From positions 186,001 through 250,000 of the forward strand of contig NZ_FCOT01000008.1 of NCBI RefSeq assembly GCF_900046455.1: a DNA stretch of 64,000 nucleotides, read 5' to 3'. Every line of letters starts with the position of its first letter. Position 1 is the stretch's first letter. A program made the position numbers and the translations under genes. The notes under the pieces were generated by a model, which saw only the letters and a list, made by a program, of their open reading frames with translations, was not told the DNA's origin and did no database searches. This document shows, in pieces, positions 20,199-33,679 of the stretch. The DNA comes from Cellulomonas timonensis (GTDB lineage: Bacteria; Actinomycetota; Actinomycetes; Actinomycetales; Cellulomonadaceae).

Positions 20199-21518
20199 TC
20201 ACGCCACGTCGGTGCGGATCACGACGAGCGGTTCCGGGCCGGTGGGCGTCGTCGGGTCCGTGCGCTCGGAGGCTCCTGTGCCCGCCGCGGCGCGCACGCG
20301 CTCGGCCCGGGTGGCGACCTCGGACGCGCTCAGGGTGGAGGTGCCCTCGGGGATGTCGATGAGCGCGTGCAGGCGATGCCCCGAGCCCCTGTCGACAGTG
20401 GTCGGCGTCCACTCGACGCCCGTGACCCGGGCGGGCCCGGAAGGGATGCCTCGTGCCGGGAAGGCGCCTGTGCTCGTGACGTGCGCGGTCAGCAGCAGTC
20501 CGGACTCGGTTCCCGCCACGCAGCACTCCGCGTCCTGGTTCGAGAGCATGTTGCCGAGCCCGTAGGCGACCCACATCCCGTCGCCGCCAGGGCCGCCCTC
20601 GAGTCGCGCCACGGGTTGCGGCACATGGGCGTGGTGCCCGATCAGCAAGTCCACGACCCCGGAGTCGGCCAGCGCCTGCGCGACCTCCGTCTGCCGGGCC
20701 GTGGGCTCGGTGACGTACTCGACGCAGCAGTGCACGCTCGCCACGACGAGGTCGGCGCCGGCTGAGCGCGCCGCCTGGGCCTGGGCCACCAGGCGCGCGG
20801 TGTCCAGCAGGTCGACCGACCACGGCTTGTCGGCGTCGACAGGCATCCCATTGGTGCCGTAGGTGGCCGCGAGATGCGCCACCGTCAGCCGCTGGCCCGC
20901 GCGCTCCAGGACGTAGAGCTGTGGTTGGGACTGCTCCCACGCGCTGCGAGCGGTGCCCACATGTCCGAGCGCAGCCGCGTCGAGCGCGTCCAGGGTGGCG
21001 GCCACCCCGGCGAAGCCGCGGTCCACCGAGTGGTTCGACGCCGTCGAGCATCCGTCCCAGCCGCCGTCGGCGAGGCCCTGCGCGATCTCCGCAGGGCTCG
21101 CGAACATCGGGTAGCCCGAGGGCTTCGCGCCGTGGGGCGCCACCGGCACCTCCAGGTGGCACAGCGCCAGGTCCGCGCCCCGCACCCACGTGCCGAGAGG
21201 GTCCAGCAGCGGGGCGAAGTCGTAGGAGCCCGAAGACGTGCGGGCGGAGCCGATCACCGGCAGGTGGGGGAGGACGTCGCCCGCGGCGAGGATCGTGAAG
21301 GCCGCGTCGGGGTCTGCGGTGGGGCTCGGCGTGGGCGTCGGGGCGTCAGGGCTGGCGCTCGAGACCGGCCGGATAGCGCCCACCGGTGTCGCCGGGCCTC
21401 GGGGGACGGCCAGCGCGACGGCGGCCAGGGCGATGCCCAGCCCCGCCGCGACGAGTCCGACGAGAGTCCACTGTCGGGGCGCGGGGTGCGTCCGCGCATG
21501 TCGGGTCACGTGGCGCAC
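20199..21518 (-). CDS. CapA-family (PGA_cap) surface metallophosphatase-like protein
   Basis: A 439-residue protein with an N-terminal membrane anchor or signal (about residues 17-40) and a Pro/Thr/Ser-rich spacer (~45-70). The CapA-like calcineurin-fold domain follows: ILAAGDVLPH, DLALCHLEVPV, STASNHSVDRG, VASVHCC and LIGHHAHVPQ. CapA is best known from poly-gamma-glutamate capsules, but the other capsule genes are absent here, so the role is open. The catalytic domain should lie outside the cell. The start is GTG at 21518; an ATG closer in is possible. It converges on ftsK. Confidence 0.85.
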   Translation of the reverse strand: MRHVTRHARTHPAPRQWTLVGLVAAGLGIALAAVALAVPRGPATPVGAIRPVSSASPDAPTPTPSPTADPDAAFTILAAGDVLPHLPVIGSARTSSGSYDFAPLLDPLGTWVRGADLALCHLEVPVAPHGAKPSGYPMFASPAEIAQGLADGGWDGCSTASNHSVDRGFAGVAATLDALDAAALGHVGTARSAWEQSQPQLYVLERAGQRLTVAHLAATYGTNGMPVDADKPWSVDLLDTARLVAQAQAARSAGADLVVASVHCCVEYVTEPTARQTEVAQALADSGVVDLLIGHHAHVPQPVARLEGGPGGDGMWVAYGLGNMLSNQDAECCVAGTESGLLLTAHVTSTGAFPARGIPSGPARVTGVEWTPTTVDRGSGHRLHALIDIPEGTSTLSASEVATRAERVRAAAGTGASERTDPTTPTGPEPLVVIRTDVA

Positions 21519-21595
21519 GCTACCTGCGGATGTGGCCCATTCCGCGCAAGCGGCCCCGGCCCCACGGCGTTGTCCTCGTTCGCAGCAGGGACGTC

Positions 21596-21601
21596 TAGGC
21601 T
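21596..21601 (+). promoter_or_regulatory. -10 element (TAGGCT) of pgsA
   Basis: TAGGCT, six bases before the pgsA GTG at 21608; a leaderless start is likely. Confidence 0.45.
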
Positions 21602-21607
21602 GTCCGA

Positions 21608-22201
21608 GTGGTCGACGTCGTCCCCTCCCGTCTCAATATCGCGAATGCCCTGACCGTCCTGCGGATCGTGCTCGTGCCCTTCCTCGCCTGGTCGCTCCTG
21701 GCCGACGGTGGGCACACGGTCCAATGGCGACTCGTCGCTGCCGCGATCTTCGTCGTGGCGGCCATCACCGACCGGATCGATGGCGACATCGCGCGCCGCT
21801 CCGGCCTGGTCACCGACCTGGGCAAGTTGCTCGACCCCATCGCGGACAAGCTCCTGGTCGGCACCGCGCTGGTGCTCCTGTCCGTGCTGGGCGACCTGCC
21901 GTGGTGGGTGACGGTGATCGTGCTGGTCCGCGAGATCGGCATCACCGTCATGCGGTTCTTCCTGCTGCGCTACCTCGTCCTGCCCGCCTCGCGCGGCGGG
22001 AAGGTCAAGACCGTCCTGCAGTCGGTCGCGCTGGGGCTCTACCTGCTGCCGCTGGACCACCTGCCCGGCTTCGTGCACGCCGTCGCCGCCGTGGTGATGG
22101 GGGCCGCCGTGCTCGTGACAGTGCTGACCGGCCTGGACTATGTGCGGACGGCATGGCAGATCCGGGCCGCCGCCCGGCGCGCGCAACTCCTGGCGCCATG
22201 A
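21608..22201 (+). CDS. pgsA: CDP-alcohol phosphatidyltransferase (PgsA-type)
   Basis: A membrane enzyme transferring a phosphatidyl group from CDP-diacylglycerol, here most like CDP-DAG-glycerol-3-phosphate 3-phosphatidyltransferase. The signature D-G-x2-A-R-x8-G-x3-D-x3-D is present in DRIDGDIARRSGLVTDLGKLLDPIAD (around residues 56-81). Five to six hydrophobic helices span the 197 residues. The GTG start fits the TAGGCT hexamer. cinA overlaps its stop by four bases, and clgR follows: the ftsK-pgsA-cinA-clgR order is widely conserved in actinobacteria. Confidence 0.93.
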   Translation: MVDVVPSRLNIANALTVLRIVLVPFLAWSLLADGGHTVQWRLVAAAIFVVAAITDRIDGDIARRSGLVTDLGKLLDPIADKLLVGTALVLLSVLGDLPWWVTVIVLVREIGITVMRFFLLRYLVLPASRGGKVKTVLQSVALGLYLLPLDHLPGFVHAVAAVVMGAAVLVTVLTGLDYVRTAWQIRAAARRAQLLAP

Positions 22202-22704
22202 CCCGGAGCCCCGGCGCGGCCCCTGGGGTGGCGGGCCCCGCCGCGCGGCTGCTCCTGGCCCTGGAACGCCACGGGTGGACCGTCGCCGTCGCCGAGTCCC
22301 TCACGGGCGGCCTGGTGGCCGCGTCCCTCGTGGACGTCCCCGGCGCCTCACGGGCCCTGCGAGGGGGCATTGTCGCCTACGCCACCGACCTCAAAGCCTC
22401 GCTGCTCGACGTCGACGCCGGACTGCTCGAGGCGCGGGGAGCCGTGGACCCCGACGTCGCGGCGTCGATGGCCGAAGGTGTGCGCCTACGGCTCGCCGCC
22501 GACGTGGGCCTGGCGACCACCGGGGTCGCCGGCCCGGACCCGCAGGACGGGAAGGCTCCGGGCACGGTGTACGTGGCGGTGGCGGGCCCAGGGCTGGCGC
22601 ATGTGGCTCGCGTCGATGTCGCGGGCGACCGCGCCGAGGTGCGCGCCCAGGCGTGCGCCGCCGTGATCGCCCTCGCGCTGGCCCATCTGGACCCGGCCGG
22701 GTGA
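22198..22704 (+). CDS. cinA: CinA-family nicotinamide-nucleotide amidohydrolase
   Basis: A 168-residue C-terminal-type CinA domain, which in homologues deamidates NMN. The motifs VAVAESLTGGLVAASLVDVPGAS and LATTGVAGPDPQDGKAPGTVYVAV are typical. The N-terminal molybdopterin-binding-like domain of long CinA proteins is absent, as is usual in actinobacteria. It starts at an ATG overlapping the pgsA stop (ATGA). clgR follows after a 258-base gap. Confidence 0.92.
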   Translation: MTRSPGAAPGVAGPAARLLLALERHGWTVAVAESLTGGLVAASLVDVPGASRALRGGIVAYATDLKASLLDVDAGLLEARGAVDPDVAASMAEGVRLRLAADVGLATTGVAGPDPQDGKAPGTVYVAVAGPGLAHVARVDVAGDRAEVRAQACAAVIALALAHLDPAG

Positions 22705-22962
22705 ACGTCCGGCATCGGGCGCCCTCGCGGGAACACGCAGGGGGCGGCGTGCGTTGGGAAGGACGTGATGATGAGTACACGACCGCCCGCACGCAGCGTC
22801 TCGGCAGCGCGCAACGCGACGGCGCGTCAGGGCAGCGCAAGGTACGGTGGAAGTCTCCCCATCAGGGGACGGGCCGGCGCCTCGGCAGTCCGGGACACGT
22901 CAGTGGTTGCGGCGAAGGCCGCAGGCAAGGACGAGGAGCTCACAGGGAGAGGGGGGCGCCAG

Positions 22963-23304
22963 ATGGTTGTTCTACGTCGTGAGATCGGCGATGTCCTGCG
23001 CGACGCACGGCAGCGCCAAGGGCGCACCCTACGAGAGGTCTCCTCCGCAGCACGGGTGTCCCTCGGATACCTGAGCGAGGTGGAGCGAGGTCAGAAGGAG
23101 GCGTCGTCGGAGCTGCTCGGCAGCATCTGCGAGGCACTCGACGTGCCGATGTCGTTGGTGCTGCGCGAGGTCAGCGACCGCATCGCGATCGCTGAGGGCC
23201 TGCTGATTCCCGACACCGTCCCGGCCGAGTTCACCGACGTGGTCGGTGGGCACGCGGACGGCAGCTGGGCCCGCGCCCGCGCTGAGCTGGCGCCCATCGG
23301 CTGA
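22963..23304 (+). CDS. clgR: XRE-family regulator ClgR
   Basis: A 113-residue DNA-binding protein with a lambda-type helix-turn-helix in the first ~65 residues ([20 protein letters not shown], then [19 protein letters not shown]). It closely matches actinobacterial ClgR/PopR, which activates clp protease and stress genes and is itself degraded by ClpP. The start is taken at the ATG of [11 protein letters not shown] because GGGAGAGGGGGG lies just upstream; the frame is open ~66 codons further left, but that part is not family-like. The preceding 258 bases hold no other gene; a TACGGT hexamer near 22851 may be its -10. Confidence 0.92.
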   Translation: MVVLRREIGDVLRDARQRQGRTLREVSSAARVSLGYLSEVERGQKEASSELLGSICEALDVPMSLVLREVSDRIAIAEGLLIPDTVPAEFTDVVGGHADGSWARARAELAPIG

Positions 23305-23321
23305 TCGGCCGACAAGTCAAC

Positions 23322-23363
23322 CGAACGCCGCGATGACCAGGATCCTGGTCATCGCGGCGTTCG
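23322..23363. terminator. 42-bp perfect palindrome, two-way terminator
   Basis: Bases 23322-23342 (starting CGAACGCCGCGATGACC) are the exact reverse complement of 23343-23363, with the centre at GGATCC. It lies between convergent clgR and nei2 and contains the nei2 stop codon (23349-23351). A stem of up to 21 bp in either RNA strand would terminate both genes. No U-tract is present. Confidence 0.8.
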
Positions 23364-24164
23364 CGTGTCCGGGGCCGGTTGGCAGCGCCGGCACCAGAAG
23401 ACGGGACGGGTGAACGGCGCCACGCCCGCCTCGCCCACGGCGATCGGGGCGCCGCAGCGGCGGCAGGGCTGGCCCGCGCGCCCGTGCACCAGCGTGGTGG
23501 CCCCGCGGGCCCGCTCACCCGTGCTGCCCGGCACGGCGGAGGCGATCGAGCGCTGCATCAGCCGGCGGGCCACGCCGAGCAGCCGGGCGGGGTCCTCCAC
23601 CTCGTCGGCCGGGGTCCATGGCCAGAGGCCGAGGGCGAAGAGGCTCTCCGCCAGGTAGATCGTGCCGATTCCCGCGGCCACCCGCTGGTCGAGCAGTACC
23701 TCGCACACCGGCCGCGGGCCGCTGGCGGCCCACCGGCGCAACGCCTCAGGCAGCCCGTCCTGGGGGAAGTCGTCGGCCAGCACGTCCGGGCCCAGGTGGC
23801 CGATCAGGGTGTGCTCGTCGCGCGTGGGCACCACGTCGAGCATCCCGAGGTCCTTGCCCAGGGCCGTCCAGACCTCGTTCCCGAGGAGCGCGCGGACGTC
23901 CGGCCGCCTGCCGGACGCCTCGCGCGATCCGGTGCGCTCGATCGACCAGCGGCCCTCCATGCGCAGATGGGTGTGCAGCGTGCGGCCGTCGTCGAGGCGG
24001 GTGAGCAGGTGCTTCCCGTAGGGGATGTTGGCCAGCACTGTGCGTCCGGTCAGGTCGACGTCCGCCGCGCTGGGCCAGCGCAACTCGGCCCGGGCCAGCG
24101 GTCGCCCGGCGAGCGCCTGGTCGAGCCGCGCAGCGGTGCGGCGGACGATGTCGCCCTCAGGCAT
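23349..24164 (-). CDS. nei2: Fpg/Nei-family DNA glycosylase (Nei2-like)
   Basis: A base-excision enzyme removing oxidised bases and cutting the abasic site. It starts MPEGD, giving the catalytic Pro2 and Glu3 of the family after Met removal. The 271 residues include HTHLRMEGRW and AAGIGTIYLAESLF (the helix-two-turn-helix; the position usually Asn is Thr here). A C-terminal zinc finger has two C-x2-C pairs, CRRC and CRRC, around residues 235-262. Its stop lies within the terminator palindrome. lhr is immediately upstream on the same strand, a common actinobacterial pairing. Confidence 0.92.
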   Translation of the reverse strand: MPEGDIVRRTAARLDQALAGRPLARAELRWPSAADVDLTGRTVLANIPYGKHLLTRLDDGRTLHTHLRMEGRWSIERTGSREASGRRPDVRALLGNEVWTALGKDLGMLDVVPTRDEHTLIGHLGPDVLADDFPQDGLPEALRRWAASGPRPVCEVLLDQRVAAGIGTIYLAESLFALGLWPWTPADEVEDPARLLGVARRLMQRSIASAVPGSTGERARGATTLVHGRAGQPCRRCGAPIAVGEAGVAPFTRPVFWCRRCQPAPDTRTPR

Positions 24165-24224
24165 CAGCCCCCCGATCGGCCGTGCGCGCTGCCTGGCCCG
24201 CGCGCGCCGCGAGCGGTCGCCCGC

Positions 24225-29219
<4,995 letters not shown>

Positions 29220-29299
29220 GCGGCCATTGTCGCCCGCGCCACCGACACGCGCCGACACCCGCGGCGCGCACGGCCTCCTGGGGATGGCACCCTGGAGTC

Positions 29300-29530
29300 G
29301 TGCGCTTACGCGAGTTCTGGCAGCTGGTCGACGAGGTGCTGGGCTCTGCCCATGGCCGTGCGCTCACCCGTGACCTCGTCATCCCCGAGCTGGGCAACCT
29401 GACGCCGGTGCAGGCGCTCGACGACGGTGTGGAGCCGCGCGACGTGTGGCACGCGATGTGCGACGTGCTCGACGTGCCCGAGCCGCAGCGTTGGGGGAGC
29501 GCGCGCCAAGCCCCACCGCGTCGCCGATGA
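29300..29530 (+). CDS. DUF3046 family small protein
   Basis: A 76-residue protein matching DUF3046 (RLREFWQLVDEVLGSAHGRALTRDLVIPELGNLT, then DVWHAMCDVLDVP), a family known only from actinobacteria and usually found beside recA. The function is unknown. Here recA is 3.1 kb away, separated by two genes. The GTG start has GGAG four bases upstream, and a CACCCT hexamer at 29288-29293 might be the -10. The next gene overlaps its stop by four bases. The basic tail SARQAPPRRR is not part of the family domain. Confidence 0.85.
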   Translation: MRLREFWQLVDEVLGSAHGRALTRDLVIPELGNLTPVQALDDGVEPRDVWHAMCDVLDVPEPQRWGSARQAPPRRR

Positions 29531-31614
29531 CTGATCGGCCGAGGGTCCCCGCCCGGACGACGAGCACCGCCCGCAGGTGGGCGCCGACGCTCGCGGACGC
29601 GGGGGATGCCGCCCTCGGCCTGGTCACCACCGCTGCTGGGCTGGGCATCGCCATCGCCTTGGTGGACGGGGTCAGTGCTGACAACCCGTTCGCCGTGCTG
29701 CTGGTGGCCGCCGCGGTGGCCGTGGGCGACCTGCTCCTGCGCGCGCCCCTGCGGCTGTTCGCCCGCCTCGCCGGCGCCATGGGGGCGCTCGTCGCCGGGC
29801 TCGCGGCCCAGGTCGCGGTGCTGTGGCTCGCGCTGCGGCTGGCGCCAGGCGTCGAGCTGGCGTCCGGCTGGTCGGTGGCGCCGGTGCTGCTCCTCACCGC
29901 GCTGGTGATGGCCGTCGGCCGGTGGCTCTGGGGAGTCAACGACAGCGAGTACGTGATCGCCGACGTGCTGCGCCGCGCCCGCGCGCAGGCCCGTCGGCGT
30001 GGCGCCGAGCCTGGCCCCGCCGACGAGCGGGAGCCCGGGCTGCTCGTCGTGCAGCTGGACGGTGTGGGGGCCACGGTGCTGCAGCAGGCGATCGAGGGCG
30101 GGCTGGCCCCGACGCTCGCCCGCTGGATCGACACGGGAAGCCACCAGTCGCGGCAGTGGTGGGCCCGTGTGCCCTCGACCACGCCCGCGAGCCAGGCCGG
30201 GCTGCTGCACGGCGACTCCAGCCAGGTGCCGGCCTTCCGCTGGTGGGACCGCGGGCTGGGCCGGATGGTCGTGACCAACAGCCCTGTCGACGCCGGGCTC
30301 GTGGAGGAGCGCCTGGCCACCGGCAAAGGGCTCCTCGCCGGCGGCGGCGCGGCGATCTCCACGATGTTCTCGGGCGATGCCGCGTCCACCGAGCTCGTGA
30401 TGAGCCGTGCCCGCACTGCTGGCCCCGACGGGAGAGGCGCAGGTCTCGGGCCCGGCGCCTCGTACCTGCTCTTCTTCGCGAGCCCGTTCGTCGCTGCCCG
30501 CGCCGTGGTCCTCAGCGTCGGCGAGATGGTCAAGGAGCTGTACCAGGCGCGGCGGCAGAAGGTGCGCGGGGTCGAGCCCCGGGTGTCGCGCGCGGGCTGG
30601 TACGTGGTGCTGCGCGGAGTGTCGAACGTGCTGCTCCGCGATCTCAACACCTCGCTCGTCGCCCAGCACCTGATGCGCGGCACGCCCACGGTGTTCGTCG
30701 ACCTGGTCGACTACGACGAGATCGCCCACCACGCCGGCCCGACCCGTCCCGAGGCGCTGCGCGCGCTGGAGGGCCTCGACCGGGTGATCGGCGTGCTCGA
30801 GCGCGTGCTGCCCGTGGCACGCCGCGACTATCGCGTGGTGGTGCTCTCCGACCACGGCCAGTCGCTGGGCGCCACGTTCGAGCAGGTCACCGGCCGTAGC
30901 CTGCTCGACACGGTCCGGGCGCTGATGGACGAGCCCGACGCGACGGCCGTCCAGGCCGCCACCGGTGAGGCGTGGGGTCCGGTGAACACGCTCCTGACGT
31001 CGATGTTCGGGCGGTCGGGGAGCGGCCACCCGGTGGTCCTGGGGCCGGACGCCGGCGGCCATGGCGGACGGGCCGACGTCGCCGTCGCGGCCTCGGGCAA
31101 CCTCGGCCTGGTGTGGTTCCCGGGGTCCCCCCGCCGGCTCGTGCTCGAAGAGGTGCAGGCGCGCTGGCCGGGCCTGGCCGCCGGGCTCGCGGCGAGCCCG
31201 GGCATCGGCGCCGTGGTCGTGGACACCGCGACGCGCGGCCTGGTCGCCGTCGGCCCCCGCGGCCTGGTGCTGCTCGAGCAGGACCACGCCCCTGAGGGCG
31301 AGGACCCGCTCGCTCCCATGGGCCCGCGGGCGCGCGCCGACCTGGCCCGCGCCGGACGGCTCGCGCACACCGGGGACCTGCTCCTCGTCTCCCAGGTGGA
31401 GCCCACGGGGCACGTGCACGCCTTCGAAGGGCTAGTGGGGTCGCACGGCGGGCTGGGCGGCGAGCAGAACACCGCGGTGCTGGTGCACCCGGCCGAGCTC
31501 GAGGTCGACGAGGACCTCGTCGAGGACGTCGGCGGCGAGCCGATGATCGTCGGCTCCGAGAACGTGCACGTCCAGTTGGTGCGCTGGGCCGAGCGGCTGG
31601 GGCTGCGGCCATGA
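29527..31614 (+). CDS. Membrane-anchored alkaline phosphatase superfamily hydrolase
   Basis: A 695-residue protein. Residues ~25-135 hold about four hydrophobic helices. The rest is an AlkP/phosphodiesterase-type domain with a full candidate metal and nucleophile set: D178 in VVQLDGVGA, Thr218/219 in VPSTTPASQAG, D397-E398 and H401 in VDYDEIAHHAGP, D442-H443 in LSDHGQSLG, and a late His in VGSHGGLGG. The expected reaction is phosphomonoester or diester hydrolysis at the membrane; the substrate is unknown. Databases often call such proteins phage holin family, which the catalytic motifs do not support. ATGA overlaps couple it to DUF3046 before and the MBL gene after. Confidence 0.75.
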   Translation: MTDRPRVPARTTSTARRWAPTLADAGDAALGLVTTAAGLGIAIALVDGVSADNPFAVLLVAAAVAVGDLLLRAPLRLFARLAGAMGALVAGLAAQVAVLWLALRLAPGVELASGWSVAPVLLLTALVMAVGRWLWGVNDSEYVIADVLRRARAQARRRGAEPGPADEREPGLLVVQLDGVGATVLQQAIEGGLAPTLARWIDTGSHQSRQWWARVPSTTPASQAGLLHGDSSQVPAFRWWDRGLGRMVVTNSPVDAGLVEERLATGKGLLAGGGAAISTMFSGDAASTELVMSRARTAGPDGRGAGLGPGASYLLFFASPFVAARAVVLSVGEMVKELYQARRQKVRGVEPRVSRAGWYVVLRGVSNVLLRDLNTSLVAQHLMRGTPTVFVDLVDYDEIAHHAGPTRPEALRALEGLDRVIGVLERVLPVARRDYRVVVLSDHGQSLGATFEQVTGRSLLDTVRALMDEPDATAVQAATGEAWGPVNTLLTSMFGRSGSGHPVVLGPDAGGHGGRADVAVAASGNLGLVWFPGSPRRLVLEEVQARWPGLAAGLAASPGIGAVVVDTATRGLVAVGPRGLVLLEQDHAPEGEDPLAPMGPRARADLARAGRLAHTGDLLLVSQVEPTGHVHAFEGLVGSHGGLGGEQNTAVLVHPAELEVDEDLVEDVGGEPMIVGSENVHVQLVRWAERLGLRP

Positions 31615-32399
31615 GGCCGGAGACCGGCCTGCGGATCACGTGGCTCGGGCACGCCTCCACCGTGCTCGACCTTGACGGCGCCCGGGTGCTGACCGACCCG
31701 TTGCTGCGGCGCCATGCGGGCCTGCTGCGCCGGCGGGGCGCCGCGCCGCTGGCGACGCGCTGGGAGGACCCGGACGCGGTGCTGGTCTCCCACCTGCACC
31801 ACGACCACGCCGAGCTCGGGTCGTTGCGGCTGGTGCGTGACGCGCCGGTGCTCTCCGCGCCGGCGAATGCCGCCTGGTTGCGGCGCCGGGGAGTCCCGGG
31901 CGCTCGCGGACTGCCCCCTGGGCGGTGGTGGGAGGCGCCGGGCACCGGTGTCCGGGTCCGGACCACGCGGGCGGTGCACGGCGAGCGCCCGATGCCGCAC
32001 CGGCCGAACGCGGCGACGGGGTTCCTGGTCTCGGGCCCCTCCGCCACGGTGTGGTTCGCGGGCGACACTGGCCCGTTCCCGGAGATGGCCGACCTGGCCG
32101 AGGAGGCGGGCCGGCCGATCGACGTCGCGCTCGTCCCGGTGGGCGGGTGGGGGCCGCGGCTGTCCGGCGGCCACCTCGGCCCGGTGGAGGCCGCGCGGGC
32201 GTGCGCGATCGTCGGCGCGTCCTACGCCGTGCCGATCCACTGGGGGACGCTGCACGCGCCAGCCGCGCGAGGGCTGCCCCCGGGATGGATGGAGCGCGCG
32301 GGCCGGGCCTTCGCCGTGGCGCTTGAGCGATGGGCGCCCGGCTGCACGGCGCTGGTGCTGGACCCGGGAGGGTCCGTGGACGTCGCGCCGCACGTCTGA
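31611..32399 (+). CDS. Metallo-beta-lactamase-fold hydrolase (UlaG/RomA-like)
   Basis: A 262-residue protein with the MBL metal motif SHLHHDHAE (H61, H63, D65, H66), a WLGHAST N-terminal strand, WFAGDTGPF (metal-ligand Asp) and a late PIHWGTLH His. This layout is of the UlaG/N-acylphosphatidylethanolamine phospholipase D-like group. A lipid-phosphodiester or lactone substrate is possible but not shown. Its ATG overlaps the stop of the AlkP-like gene, suggesting the two enzymes act in one pathway. recA starts 231 bases downstream. Confidence 0.82.
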   Translation: MRPETGLRITWLGHASTVLDLDGARVLTDPLLRRHAGLLRRRGAAPLATRWEDPDAVLVSHLHHDHAELGSLRLVRDAPVLSAPANAAWLRRRGVPGARGLPPGRWWEAPGTGVRVRTTRAVHGERPMPHRPNAATGFLVSGPSATVWFAGDTGPFPEMADLAEEAGRPIDVALVPVGGWGPRLSGGHLGPVEAARACAIVGASYAVPIHWGTLHAPAARGLPPGWMERAGRAFAVALERWAPGCTALVLDPGGSVDVAPHV

Positions 32400-32429
32400 G
32401 ACGGGGTCGACACGCCCGCGCGCGGCGAC

Positions 32430-32457
32430 TTGTCTCGAACAGATGTTCGGCTACGCT
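32430..32457 (+). promoter_or_regulatory. recA promoter
   Basis: TTGTCT (32430-32435), 16 bases, then TACGCT (32452-32457) form a plausible -35/-10 pair with the LexA box filling the spacer. Transcription would start near 32464, leaving a leader of about 165 bases before recA. Confidence 0.65.
32435..32450. promoter_or_regulatory. LexA operator (SOS box) of recA
   Basis: TCGAACAGATGTTCGG: the CGAAC-N4-GTTCG core is a perfect inverted repeat, the actinobacterial/Gram-positive LexA consensus. It sits between the -35 and -10 hexamers, the best place for repression. Confidence 0.92.
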
Positions 32458-32630
32458 GACGTGGTGAGGTCAAGAGCGTCCTCAGGCACGGCGGGCGGTC
32501 GCCCATCCCACAGCCTGTGGACAGTGCTCAGTCGCATGTCGGTGGTCGGGCATAGCGTCTCTCGCAGTCGACAGACCAGCCCCTATGACGAGCAGCGCGA
32601 CGCTGCCTGAGACAACAAGGTGTGACGAAG

Positions 32631-33671
32631 ATGGCAGCTCCCCAGGACCGCGCGAAGGCTCTCGAGGCCGCGCTCGGACAGATCGACCGGCAGTTCGGCA
32701 AGGGCTCGATCATGCGCCTTGGCGATGACGGCCGCGCCCCCGTCGAGGTGATCCCCACGGGGTCGATCGCCCTCGACATCGCGCTCGGCATCGGCGGCCT
32801 CCCGCGCGGCCGCGTGGTCGAGATCTACGGCCCCGAGTCCTCCGGCAAGACGACAGTGGCGCTGCACGCCGTGGCGAACGCCCAGCGCGCCGGCGGCATC
32901 GCGGCGTTCATCGACGCCGAGCACGCGCTGGACCCGGAGTACGCCAAGAAGCTCGGCGTCGACACCGACGCCCTGCTGGTCTCCCAGCCCGACACCGGCG
33001 AGCAGGCGCTCGAGATCATGGACATGCTGATCCGCTCCGGCGCGATCGACATCGTGGTCATCGACTCCGTCGCCGCGCTCGTGCCCAAGGCCGAGATCGA
33101 GGGCGAGATGGGGGACAGCCACGTCGGCCTCCAGGCCCGGCTCATGTCCCAGGCGCTGCGCAAGATCACCGGCGCCCTCAACGCCTCCGGCACCACGGCG
33201 ATCTTCATCAACCAGCTCCGCGAGAAGATCGGCGTGTTCTTCGGGTCTCCCGAGACCACCACGGGTGGCAAGGCGTTGAAGTTCTACGCCTCGGTGCGCC
33301 TCGACATCCGGCGCATCGAGACCCTCAAGGAGGGCACCGACGCCGTCGGCAACCGCACGCGCGTCAAGGTCGTCAAGAACAAGATGGCGCCGCCGTTCAA
33401 GCAGGCCGAGTTCGACATCATGTACGGCGTCGGCATCTCCCGTGAGGGCAGCCTGATCGACATGGGCGTCGAGCACGGCATCGTGCGCAAGTCCGGCTCC
33501 TGGTTCACCTATGAGGGCGACCAGCTCGGCCAGGGCAAGGAGAACTCGCGGGCGTTCCTGCGCGACAACCCCGACCTGGCCCAGGAGATCGAGAAGAAGA
33601 TCAAGGAGAAGCTGGGCATCGGGGCGGTCGTCGACGCGCCCGCCGAGCCCGGTGGCAAGCCCGGCTTCTGA
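32631..33671 (+). CDS. recA: Recombinase A
   Basis: The strand-exchange ATPase that also triggers LexA self-cleavage. The 346 residues have Walker A GPESSGKT (67-74), Walker [14 protein letters not shown], the L2 loop region [16 protein letters not shown] and the C-terminal domain. No intein is present. ATG at 32631 is preferred to GTG at 32622 because AAGG at 32613-32616 is too close to the latter. A LexA box and promoter lie 180-200 bases upstream. recX follows after 8 bases. Confidence 0.98.
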   Translation: MAAPQDRAKALEAALGQIDRQFGKGSIMRLGDDGRAPVEVIPTGSIALDIALGIGGLPRGRVVEIYGPESSGKTTVALHAVANAQRAGGIAAFIDAEHALDPEYAKKLGVDTDALLVSQPDTGEQALEIMDMLIRSGAIDIVVIDSVAALVPKAEIEGEMGDSHVGLQARLMSQALRKITGALNASGTTAIFINQLREKIGVFFGSPETTTGGKALKFYASVRLDIRRIETLKEGTDAVGNRTRVKVVKNKMAPPFKQAEFDIMYGVGISREGSLIDMGVEHGIVRKSGSWFTYEGDQLGQGKENSRAFLRDNPDLAQEIEKKIKEKLGIGAVVDAPAEPGGKPGF

Positions 33672-33679
33672 GGTCGGAC

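Noticed and set aside
22765-22962. A longer ClgR starting at 22765
   Set aside because: The extra 66 residues are low-complexity and absent from the family; the ATG at 22963 has the proper ribosome site.
29527-31614. Phage holin annotation for the membrane AlkP-like protein
   Set aside because: The N-terminal helices alone look holin-like, but 500 residues of metal-dependent hydrolase follow and no phage gene is nearby.
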